A DNA stretch of 64,000 nucleotides, from NCBI GenBank assembly GCA_031257015.1, contig JAIRPK010000065.1, positions 36,787 to 100,786 of the forward strand. The letters run 5' to 3'. Each line of letters starts with the position of its first letter. Within the stretch, counting starts at the first letter, position 1. The DNA is from Tannerellaceae bacterium (GTDB lineage Bacteria > Bacteroidota > Bacteroidia > Bacteroidales > Tannerellaceae). A program made the translations under genes and the position numbers. The notes beneath the pieces are model-generated. The model ran no database searches and had not been told where the DNA came from. It was given only the letters and a program-made list of their open reading frames with translations. Below are positions 1 through 6,818 of the stretch, piece by piece.

Positions 1-522
1 TTCGGAGGCGGAGTGTATTTCCAGGAGGACTTCGAGGTTGAGTTCGTGCGCGAGGGTGGCGAGCGTGCGGGTGGTTTCGACGGTGAGTGTTGCGGCGATG
101 AGGAGGATTGCGTCGGCTCCGAGGGCGCGGGATTGATGGATTTGGTATTCGTCGATGATGAAGTCTTTGCGGAGGATGGGGATGGTTATGAGGCGGCGGG
201 CTTGTGCGAGGTCGGCGAAGGCTCCTCCGAAGAATCGTTCGTCGGTGAGTACGGAGCATGCGGAGGCGCCGCTTGCTTGGTAGGCGGGGAGTATGTCGGC
301 GATTTGGGCGTGGGCGTGCAGCCATCCTTTGGAGGGGGATTTGCGCTTGAACTCGGCGATGATGCCGGTGGGGGACTGGGCTAATGCTTTGCGCATGGAG
401 AGTGGGGTGCGCTCCATGCGTTCGCTGGCCATTGAGAGGAGGGTGGAGAGGGGGATGGCTTGTTTTTGGCGTTCGACTTCGGTGTGTTTGTGGGCGATGA
501 TTTGTTGGAGTATGTCTTGCAT
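1..522 (-). CDS. trpC: Indole-3-glycerol-phosphate synthase, 3' part missing
   Basis: Converts CdRP to indole-3-glycerol phosphate in tryptophan biosynthesis. The reading frame is open for 174 residues from an ATG at 522 to the window edge, so the C-terminal third lies outside. The N-terminus MQDILQQIIAHK is followed near residues 56-65 by the family signature IIAEFKRKSPSKG, whose lysines help bind and close the substrate, and later by ILRKDFIIDEYQI and a LEVLLEIHSASE segment ending at the edge. All match the (beta/alpha)8 barrel of TrpC. It starts 9 bp after the trpD stop, so it is the fifth gene of the trp operon. No frameshift is seen in the visible part. Downstream trpF and trpA are expected but lie beyond the edge. 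Confidence 0.95.
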   Translation of the reverse strand, partial: MQDILQQIIAHKHTEVERQKQAIPLSTLLSMASERMERTPLSMRKALAQSPTGIIAEFKRKSPSKGWLHAHAQIADILPAYQASGASACSVLTDERFFGGAFADLAQARRLITIPILRKDFIIDEYQIHQSRALGADAILLIAATLTVETTRTLATLAHELNLEVLLEIHSASE

Positions 523-531
523 GGCGGTTGG

Positions 532-1530
532 TTATGTGTTGATTTCGAGGAAGCGTTTGAAGGCTGTGCGTGCGTGTCCGGCGGCGAGGGATTCGGTGGC
601 TTCGGCTATGCAGACTGGGATGTTTTTGTCGGGGCGGATGACGTGTATGGCAAAGGCTGCATTGGCGATGACGCTGTTCATCTGGCCTGTGGTGGCTTGG
701 TTGTTTAGGACGGCGTCGAAGATTTTTGCGGCTGTTTCGGGGGTGTCGCCTCCTTCGAGTTCGGCTTCGGTTGTGCGGCGGGTGAAGCCGAGGGATTCGG
801 GGGTGTAGAGCTTCTCTTTGCCGGGCATGGAGAATTTGAACTCGGATGTGAGGGATATTTCGTCATATCCGTCGAGGCTATGTACAATTCCGTAGCGTGC
901 GCCGCTGTCCTGGTAGGTATAATTGTAAAGACGCAGTAGGGGGAGGCTATATACGCCGAGCAGCTGGCAGTTGGGCATTGCGGGGTTGACGAGTGGGCCG
1001 AGCATGTTGAAGAAGCTGCGCACGCCGAGGCTTTTTCGTACTGATGCTACGGCTTTGAGGGCTGGATTGAAGAGTGGGGCGTGGAGGAATGCCATGCGGC
1101 TGGCGTCGAGCGAGCGCTTGAGGTGGGATGTGTCGTTGGTGAATCGAACGCCGTGTTGCTCCATCAGGTTGCTGGCGCCGCTTACGGAGCTTGCGCCGTA
1201 GTTACCGTGCTTGACGACGTGGTAGCCTGCGCCTGCGACGACGAAGCTGGCGGCTGTGCTGATGTTGAATGTGTTCTTGCCGTCGCCTCCTGTGCCTACG
1301 ATGTCTATGACTTCATAGTCCGAGAGGTCGATGGGGATGCGCATGTCCAGTAGGGCTTCGCGGAATCCGGCGAGTTCTTCGACGGATATGTTGCGCATGA
1401 GGAAGACGGTGATGAGGCTGGCGATTTGTGTTTCCGAATAGTGTCCGGAGACGATTTCCTGCAGTATGCGGAAGGCTTCTTCGCGGCCGAGGTATTGATG
1501 GTCGAACAGTCTGTAAAGTGTTTGTTTCAT
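532..1530 (-). CDS. trpD: Anthranilate phosphoribosyltransferase
   Basis: Transfers the phosphoribosyl group of PRPP to anthranilate, the second step of tryptophan synthesis. The 332-residue length is normal for the family. The PRPP-binding loop VGTGGDGKNTFNIST is at about residues 78-92, the KHGNYGASSVSGASN block follows, and HAPLFNPALKAVASVRKSLG further on matches the family R/G-rich helix. The N-terminal helical domain (MKQTLYRLFDHQYLGREEA) is complete. It lies between trpG (85 bp upstream) and trpC (9 bp downstream). The 85 bp gap before it is the largest spacing in the operon and shows no obvious hairpin. Confidence 0.97.
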   Translation of the reverse strand: MKQTLYRLFDHQYLGREEAFRILQEIVSGHYSETQIASLITVFLMRNISVEELAGFREALLDMRIPIDLSDYEVIDIVGTGGDGKNTFNISTAASFVVAGAGYHVVKHGNYGASSVSGASNLMEQHGVRFTNDTSHLKRSLDASRMAFLHAPLFNPALKAVASVRKSLGVRSFFNMLGPLVNPAMPNCQLLGVYSLPLLRLYNYTYQDSGARYGIVHSLDGYDEISLTSEFKFSMPGKEKLYTPESLGFTRRTTEAELEGGDTPETAAKIFDAVLNNQATTGQMNSVIANAAFAIHVIRPDKNIPVCIAEATESLAAGHARTAFKRFLEINT

Positions 1531-1615
1531 ATTTCTTTGATCTTTAACTGGTTTGGGATATTAAAGGAGATGAGTGGATGCGAATGGTTTATTCTCGATT
1601 CTTTGCTCTTGTTTC

Positions 1616-2185
1616 TCAATTATGGCGCAACCAGTTTTCAATTATGGTTTTGCCATTTGGCGTGAGTATGGATTCGGGATGGAATTGTACGCCTTTTACG
1701 TTGAATGTTTTGTGTCGGAGGGCCATGATGCGACTGTCTTTGAGGTCTTCGGCTGTTATTTCGAGTTCGGCGGGGAAGTTGTGTCGCGAGACTACCCATG
1801 AATGGTATCGCCCGGCGCCGAAGCATGTGGGCAGACCGGCAAAGAGAGTGTCGGGGATGGTGATGCGTATGTCGGAACATACGCCGTGATAGACGTCGGC
1901 GAGGTTTTCCAGTTGTCCGCCGAAGACTTCGCCTATTGCCTGCATTCCGAGGCATATACCGAGGATGTGTTTCGTTGGCGCGTATCTTTTTATCAGAGGG
2001 AGAAGCAAGCCTGCTTCCTCTGGTATGCCGGGGCCGGGGGAGAGGAGGATGCGGTCGAAGCGGTCGATGTCGTCCATGTTGATTTTGTCGTTGCGATGGA
2101 CTTCGACGTCGGCTTTTAGCTCCCTGAGGATGTGGAGGAGATTGTAGGTGAAGGAGTCGTAATTATCTAATAGAAGGACTTTCAT
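1616..2185 (-). CDS. trpG: Anthranilate synthase component II (glutamine amidotransferase)
   Basis: Supplies ammonia from glutamine to TrpE. It is a class I glutamine amidotransferase of 189 residues: LLDNYDSFTYNL at the N-terminus, the oxyanion loop LLSPGPGIPEEAG near residues 48-60, the nucleophile cysteine in ILGICLGMQAIGEVFGG near residue 79, and the catalytic His-Glu pair in QFHPESILT near residue 170. The same polypeptide could also serve PabB in folate synthesis, since no separate pabA is seen here; that is inference. It sits 15 bp after trpE and is co-oriented with the rest of the operon. Confidence 0.96.
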   Translation of the reverse strand: MKVLLLDNYDSFTYNLLHILRELKADVEVHRNDKINMDDIDRFDRILLSPGPGIPEEAGLLLPLIKRYAPTKHILGICLGMQAIGEVFGGQLENLADVYHGVCSDIRITIPDTLFAGLPTCFGAGRYHSWVVSRHNFPAELEITAEDLKDSRIMALRHKTFNVKGVQFHPESILTPNGKTIIENWLRHN

Positions 2186-2200
2186 ATTATGCGAATGAGT

Positions 2201-3607
2201 TTAGTTAATCAGACTTTCTGCCAGGCGAATGGCTTTCTTTAATGCGGCGAGTTTGCTGTTCACTTCCTGGAGTTCGCGCTCTTCATTGCTCTTTGCGACG
2301 ATGCCTGCGCCGGCTTGGTAGTGAAGGATGTTGCCGCGGCTGACGAACGTTCGGATGGTTATTGCCTGGTTGAGGTTGCCATTGAAGCCGATAAAGCCGA
2401 TGCAGCCTCCGTATGCGCCGCGATTGTGAGATTCGATTTCGGTGATGAGTTGCATTGCCCGTACTTTGGGAGCGCCGCTTAATGTGCCGGCGGGGAAGGT
2501 GTCGAGGTAGGTGCGGACGGGGGTACTGTCGGTGTTAATCTCGCCGCTTACGCGAGAGGTGAGGTGAATGACGTGGCTGTAATGCTGCACTTCCTTGTAG
2601 AAGTCGAGCTTGACGCCGTGCGCATTGCGACTTAGATCGTTGCGGGCGAGATCGACCAGCATGACGTGCTCGGCATTCTCCTTCGGGTCGGCGACGAGGG
2701 CTTCGGTGCGCTGTTTGTCTATGGCTACATTGCCGGTGCGGAAGGCGGTGCCGGCGATGGGGTCAATGCTTGCATGTCCGTCGATGATCTTGCAGTGAGT
2801 TTCGGGAGAGGAGCCGAAGATGCGGAATCCGCCGAAGTCGAAGTAGAAGAGGTAGGGCGAGGGATTGATGCTGCGCAGCGCACGGTAGACCTTGAAGTCG
2901 TCGCCTTTAAACATTTGCTCAAATCGACGGCTGAGGACTATTTGAAAGACGTCGCCGCGCAGGCAGTGGCGGATGCCCCGATGGACGTATGCCTTGTAGT
3001 CCTCGTCGGTGATTGGCGATGTTTCCTCTCCGATGGTTTGGAAGTTGTATGAGGCGTAATTGCGGTTTTCGATGAGCATTTCCATCTCTTTCAGATGGTC
3101 GCTTTCGCCTTCGGTGAGGAGTTCGATCATCGTCAGCTCGTTCTTGAAATGGTCGAAGGCGAGTATATACTTATATAATATGTATAGCATGTCCGGCGCG
3201 TCGTTTTCGGCGTGGTGGGATTCTTCAACGGGGATGTTTTCCAGGTAGCGCACGGCGTCGAAAGATGTATAGCCGAACAGCCCGCAGCGATTCTTCTCAG
3301 CGCCTTCTATGCGAAAACGCGAAAGGAAGGCGCTGATGGCCTGCGAGAGTTCGCCGGCGCCTTCAGACAAGGATGTATGCTCCGTACTTCCGTCAGGAAA
3401 TTGTGCCGTGCATGTTCCTCCGTTTATACCTATGCTTGCCAGCGGGCAGAGCGCGATGTAGGAATGGCTGTCTTCATTCCCGTAAAAGTCGGAGCTTTCC
3501 AGCAGCACTGATTGGGGATAGATGTCGCGTACTTTCAGATAGATGCTGACAGGGGTGTGGAGGTCGCTCAGGGCTTTCTTTTCGGTTGTTCTAAATGTGT
3601 ATGTCAT
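2201..3607 (-). CDS. trpE: Anthranilate synthase component I
   Basis: Makes anthranilate from chorismate with ammonia from TrpG. The start is taken at the ATG giving MTYTFRTTEKK (468 residues); an in-frame TTG three codons upstream is less likely. The N-terminal domain has SVLLESSDFYGNEDSHSY, whose LLES element in characterised TrpE proteins forms the tryptophan feedback site, so the enzyme is probably feedback inhibited. The C-terminal chorismate-binding domain has FQIVLSRRFEQ, the PIAGTAFRTGN loop, DLARNDLSR, the FPAGTLSGAPKVRAM signature and AGAGIVAKSNEERE. The start lies 5 bp after the trpB stop, suggesting tight coupling. Confidence 0.96.
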   Translation of the reverse strand: MTYTFRTTEKKALSDLHTPVSIYLKVRDIYPQSVLLESSDFYGNEDSHSYIALCPLASIGINGGTCTAQFPDGSTEHTSLSEGAGELSQAISAFLSRFRIEGAEKNRCGLFGYTSFDAVRYLENIPVEESHHAENDAPDMLYILYKYILAFDHFKNELTMIELLTEGESDHLKEMEMLIENRNYASYNFQTIGEETSPITDEDYKAYVHRGIRHCLRGDVFQIVLSRRFEQMFKGDDFKVYRALRSINPSPYLFYFDFGGFRIFGSSPETHCKIIDGHASIDPIAGTAFRTGNVAIDKQRTEALVADPKENAEHVMLVDLARNDLSRNAHGVKLDFYKEVQHYSHVIHLTSRVSGEINTDSTPVRTYLDTFPAGTLSGAPKVRAMQLITEIESHNRGAYGGCIGFIGFNGNLNQAITIRTFVSRGNILHYQAGAGIVAKSNEERELQEVNSKLAALKKAIRLAESLIN

Positions 3608-3612
3608 AATAT

Positions 3613-4794
3613 TCAAAATTTGTACTGTAAAAGCGTGTGTAGATCTTTGTCGCCGCGACCGGAGAGGATGAGCACGACAATATCATCGCTCTTGAATCCG
3701 ATTTTGTGCAATGCCCCCAAGGCATGAGCGCTCTCCAGGGCTGGAATGATGCCTTCAAGGCGCGTCAGTTCGTAAGCGGCGGCGAGGGCTTCGCCGTCCT
3801 CTACGGGGAGAACTGTGGCGCGTCGGGTTGTGGCAAGGTGGGCGTGCATCGGACCGATGCCGGGATAGTCCAGCCCGGCGGAGATGGAGTATGGTTCTTC
3901 AATCTGTCCGTCGGGCGTTTGCATGACCAGCGTGCGAGAGCCGTGGATGACGCCTCGCCGCCCAAGCTGTATCGTTGCCGCGCTCCGACCGGAATCGACG
4001 CCGTCGCCAGCGGCCTCGGCAAGGACGATTCGGACGCGGGTGTCGTCAATGTAGTGGAATATACCGCCGGCGGCATTGCTTCCTCCGCCTATACACGCGA
4101 TGATATAGTCCGGGTGCTCACGGCCTTCGGCTTGTTGAAGCTGCAGTTTTATTTCCTCGCTGATGACCGATTGAAGTCTGGCAACCATGTCGGGGTAAGG
4201 ATGGGGGCCGACGGTCGAACCTATTATATAGTATGTGTCGGACGGGTTGCAGCACCAGTCGCGTATGGCTTCGTTTGTCGCATCTTTCAGCGTCTGGTTG
4301 CCGGATACGACAGGGACGACGCGGGCGCCGAGCATTTCCATCTTTTGCACGTTGATGTGCTGCCGCTCGACGTCGGTTTTGCCCATATAAACGACGCACT
4401 CCATGTTCATCAGGGCGCAGACGGTCGCTGTCGCAACGCCATGTTGTCCGGCTCCGGTTTCGGCGATGATTCGTGTCTTGCCCATTCGTCGGGCGATGAG
4501 TATCTGGCCGATTGTATTGTTAATCTTGTGCGCCCCTGTATGGTTGAGGTCTTCTCGCTTGAGGTAGAGGCGGCAATTGTAGCGTTCGCTTAGCCGTCGC
4601 GTAAGGTAGAGCGGCGACGGACGGCCTACGTAATCGCGCAGCAGCTGGCGGTATTCGCTGATGAAAGACTCGCTTTCCATTATTCGCAGGTAGTTGGACT
4701 GAAGCTCCGTTACGCAACGGTGAAGTATTTCGGGGATGTATGCTCCTCCAAATTCGCCGTAAAAGCCATTCTCGTTAATTTTATAAGTATCCAT
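3613..4794 (-). CDS. trpB: Tryptophan synthase beta chain
   Basis: Condenses indole with L-serine to tryptophan using PLP. It has 393 residues, the usual length for the TrpB1 class. The N-terminal FYGEFGGAYIPEIL motif, the PLP lysine in REDLNHTGAHKINN (about residue 92), the AETGAGQHGVATA loop containing the catalytic glutamate, and the phosphate-binding CIGGGSNAAGG stretch are all present. It is the first structural gene of the operon, as in other Bacteroidota where trpB precedes trpE. Its ATG follows the attenuator terminator by about 30 bp, so its expression should depend directly on readthrough of that hairpin. Confidence 0.97.
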   Translation of the reverse strand: MDTYKINENGFYGEFGGAYIPEILHRCVTELQSNYLRIMESESFISEYRQLLRDYVGRPSPLYLTRRLSERYNCRLYLKREDLNHTGAHKINNTIGQILIARRMGKTRIIAETGAGQHGVATATVCALMNMECVVYMGKTDVERQHINVQKMEMLGARVVPVVSGNQTLKDATNEAIRDWCCNPSDTYYIIGSTVGPHPYPDMVARLQSVISEEIKLQLQQAEGREHPDYIIACIGGGSNAAGGIFHYIDDTRVRIVLAEAAGDGVDSGRSAATIQLGRRGVIHGSRTLVMQTPDGQIEEPYSISAGLDYPGIGPMHAHLATTRRATVLPVEDGEALAAAYELTRLEGIIPALESAHALGALHKIGFKSDDIVVLILSGRGDKDLHTLLQYKF

Positions 4795-4825
4795 TTTTTT
4801 GTATCTGTATCCTGTTAATAATCAT

Positions 4826-4858
4826 CAAAAAGGCCTGCTGCAAGTGCAACAGGCCTTT
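4826..4858 (-). terminator. Intrinsic terminator in the trp leader (attenuator)
   Basis: On the minus strand a hairpin with arms AAAGGCCTG and CAGGCCTTT, extended inward by a further TGC/GCA pairing across one mismatch, is followed by a run of five T. It lies between the leader peptide (stop at 4899) and the trpB ATG (4794), with no gene ending just before it other than the leader peptide. That position marks it as an attenuator, not an end-of-operon terminator. Confidence 0.8.
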
Positions 4859-4898
4859 GGGTTTTCCCAATCTCACAAATATTTGCGGTCTATATTCC

Positions 4899-4955
4899 TT
4901 ACATTCTATTGAGGAGAAGTAAGCTGCGCCACCAATATTTGTTTGTTAGACTCAT
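4899..4955 (-). CDS. trpL: trp operon leader peptide with tandem Trp codons
   Basis: An 18-codon ORF reads MSLTNKYWWRSLLLLNRM and stops at TAA. Two consecutive TGG codons sit at residues 8-9, a strong enrichment for the rarest amino acid in so short a peptide. It begins about 40 nt after the predicted start site of the promoter at 5001-5032 and ends about 40 nt before the terminator hairpin at 4826-4858. The segment encoding Asn-Lys-Tyr just before the Trp codons (4934-4942) is perfectly complementary over 9 nt to 4875-4883 downstream of the peptide, giving a candidate 1:2 protector pairing. The competing anti-terminator pairing is not obvious by eye. By analogy with enterobacterial trp and his leaders, ribosome stalling at uncharged tRNA-Trp codons would allow readthrough into trpB. 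Confidence 0.8.
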   Translation of the reverse strand: MSLTNKYWWRSLLLLNRM

Positions 4956-5000
4956 CAATTGTACTTTTTTATTGAATTTTTAATTTTAACATTAGCACTA

Positions 5001-5032
5001 CAAAGCTATGTATTAGTTTTGATATGGCCAAA
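5001..5032 (-). promoter_or_regulatory. trp operon promoter (Bacteroidota type)
   Basis: On the minus strand TTTG (5032-5029) is followed after 20 bp by TAGCTTTG (5008-5001). This fits the established Bacteroidota -33/-7 consensus TTTG-N19-21-TAnnTTTG. The expected transcription start is near 4993, which gives a leader of about 200 nt containing the leader peptide and the attenuator. Confidence 0.8.
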
Positions 5033-5040
5033 AATAAACT

Positions 5041-5082
5041 AAAAAAAACAGGAGAGATGCAACCTTGATTGCACCTCTCCTG
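5041..5082 (-). terminator. Terminator after the DUF6261 gene
   Basis: The arms CAGGAGAG and CTCTCCTG, extended by TGCAA/TTGCA across one mismatch, lie just after the stop of the gene ending at 5101. On the minus strand they are followed by eight T (5048-5041). The hairpin separates that gene from the trp promoter immediately beyond it. Confidence 0.8.
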
Positions 5083-5100
5083 ATTTTTCCTGTCGGAGGT

Positions 5101-5889
5101 TTATCCTATTCCTCCTCCCGGAGGCGTTTCATCCCCGTCTTCTTCCCCATGCGATTTTTGATGTATATAAGTTTTTCTAGCATGATCGATAACGGAATTG
5201 ATGATAAAAAAGCATTTCTCAAATATTGCACGCTGGGCCAAATCTTTCGTTGATGCTTCATTGGATTTGTACAGGGCTTCGAGCGTATCGGTAAAATTTT
5301 TGAGAGCCTCGTCTGTCGCGGGGCGGGCGTCAGTTGCCGAGCCGAGTTCCTTTACTTGCCGGTATTCTTCGGCGCGTTCGTTAAATTTTACATTAAACTC
5401 TGTGTTGGCGGCGGTCAGTTCGTTAAGGAGCGCCTGGAGCTGGAGCGTGATGACGGCGCTTCTGTGCTTGTTTGAATTTAAGTCTTCGATAAGATTGATG
5501 ATGTCGGACGTTTTGGCCTCATAGTTTAGGTGGTGAATAGTCCTGTAAGTTTGAAAGACTTCGGTCTCCAGCATGTCGGCGGCCTTGCGTTCTGCCTCTG
5601 TCATGCTTTTCAGCCTCATCCTGACAAGCGCGGCCATCCCGGTCAAAAGGCTTATGCGCCAATTGTCCAGCTCGACTATCTGCTTGGTTTCAAACAGCTT
5701 GTGATGCTTGTAAGCTTCGTCTTCATGATTAAATGCGAGCACAAGCTTGTTCCATGATTCCGTCAGGGCGGGTACTTGTGAAATCTCCTGCTGCAAACGG
5801 ATGCGAAGGTCGTGTACAAACGCATAATGGTTGCTGATTGAAATATCTTTAAGCAACTTGGCGTACTTTTCTATTTTGAAGTTTGTCAT
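5101..5889 (-). CDS. DUF6261 family protein, function unknown
   Basis: A 262-residue protein without signal peptide or membrane segment, predicted to be largely alpha-helical. Its N-terminus (FKIEKYAKLLKDISISNHYAF) and overall layout match a Bacteroidales family that I recognise as DUF6261, often present in several copies per genome. The middle contains long amphipathic helices rich in Leu, Glu and Lys. The last 15 residues (GEEDGDETPPGGGIG) are acidic then proline/glycine-rich, as in many family members. No catalytic motif is visible. The gene has its own -7-like site at 5923-5930 and a terminator right after it, so it is probably a single-gene unit. Confidence 0.8.
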   Translation of the reverse strand: MTNFKIEKYAKLLKDISISNHYAFVHDLRIRLQQEISQVPALTESWNKLVLAFNHEDEAYKHHKLFETKQIVELDNWRISLLTGMAALVRMRLKSMTEAERKAADMLETEVFQTYRTIHHLNYEAKTSDIINLIEDLNSNKHRSAVITLQLQALLNELTAANTEFNVKFNERAEEYRQVKELGSATDARPATDEALKNFTDTLEALYKSNEASTKDLAQRAIFEKCFFIINSVIDHARKTYIHQKSHGEEDGDETPPGGGIG

Positions 5890-5922
5890 TTTAATAAAAT
5901 TCTAAGATTTAATTCAATACTG

Positions 5923-5930
5923 CAAATGTA
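5923..5930 (-). promoter_or_regulatory. Probable -7 element for the DUF6261 gene
   Basis: On the minus strand this reads TACATTTG, matching TAnnTTTG, 34 bp before the ATG at 5889. No well-placed TTTG -33 element is seen, so the call rests on the -7 alone. Confidence 0.45.
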
Positions 5931-6032
5931 ACGCTTTTATTAATTACCAGAACTGTATGCTCAAAAAAAATATTTGGTTATTCATCTCGAAAGGTTTTTG
6001 TTAATGAATTTCATGATGAGTGTTTTCCGCCA

Positions 6033-6239
6033 GGGGGAAATCGTCCCGAAAATTTCATGAGCAATTCCCCGCAGGTGGAAAACGTTCCGACAAAAATTTT
6101 GAGCCTATCCCTCATGGGGGAAATCGTCCCGAAAATTTCATGGGGCATTCCCCGCGGGTGGAAAATGTTCCGACAAAAATTTTGAGCCTATCCCTCATGG
6201 GGGAAATCGTCCCGAAAATTTCATGAGCAATTCCCCGCA
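6033..6239. repeat. 83-bp tandem repeat, about 2.5 copies
   Basis: The element beginning GGGGGAAATCGTCCCG recurs at 6033, 6116 and 6199, an exact 83 bp period. Each unit splits into two diverged halves of about 41 and 42 bp: one with GGGGGAAATCGTCCCG, the other with GGTGGAAAACGTTCCG. The ancestral unit therefore seems to be about 42 bp, twice the 21 bp seen in other arrays of this window. Short inverted repeats are inside, for example GAAAT and ATTTC flanking CGTCCCGAAA. It lies between the divergent DUF6261 and susC genes, upstream of the susC -7 site. Confidence 0.9.
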
Positions 6240-6492
6240 TTACGGGCGTGCGCCGTAAACGGATTGCAAATATTCTTACAGGTATGTTTTTATAATCTAA
6301 GGGGTTGAGAATCGGGCGGATAGAGGGGGGATTGTCCCTGGCAGAAAAAACGTCCGTTTCTTTTTACAATATTCTAGCGTTTTCGGGGCGAGCAACAGTT
6401 TTATATACTGCATCATGAAGAAGTTGGAATACAGGGCGATAAGGAATATGTGAAAAATATTGGAAAACTGTTTCATAATCAAAAAAAGTGGT

Positions 6493-6500
6493 TATTTTTG
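6493..6500 (+). promoter_or_regulatory. Probable -7 element for the first susC-susD operon
   Basis: TATTTTTG matches TAnnTTTG. A TTTC that could stand in for the -33 TTTG is at 6471-6474, 18 bp upstream. It implies a leader of roughly 310 nt before susC. The best alternative is an unrecognised promoter nearer to 6819; I found no second TAnnTTTG between. Confidence 0.45.
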
Positions 6501-6529
6501 TGCAAAAGAAACGGACGTTTAAACGTTCA

Positions 6530-6645
6530 ATGAAATCAATCGAAGAAAAATTTGTAACACTTGAAATTTAATGCTTATGAGTAAAACAAATCAATATTTC
6601 CAGAATGATTCTCAACAGGGGGGCCTCCAGGAATTAGACTTTTAG
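6530..6645 (+). other. Two overlapping mini-ORFs in the susC leader
   Basis: A 13-residue ORF (MKSIEEKFVTLEI, 6530-6571) stops in a TAATG overlap with a 24-residue ORF beginning MLMSKTNQYFQNDSQQ (6571-6645). Both lie after the predicted start site and before susC. They could be chance ORFs or upstream regulatory peptides. I see no enriched codon that would suggest attenuation. The remaining leader up to 6818 holds no recognised gene. Confidence 0.3.
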
Positions 6646-6818
6646 GGGCTTGCAGGGTAGGGGAAAGCGCTGTTTATTCCGGCAAACGAGCTTTTCGCCA
6701 ACGGTGCATAACGAAGAAAAGGCTATTTCAGGGAGTTCCCGGCGGTGCTAACATCCGTTGAATATTGTGTTAATCCTTTATTGTTAAACTTTTATTTCAA
6801 AAACCAATGTAACGAAGC

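Noticed and set aside
6297..6482. 61-codon minus-strand ORF upstream of susC
   Set aside because: No recognisable family, unusual composition, and it overlaps the probable susC promoter region.
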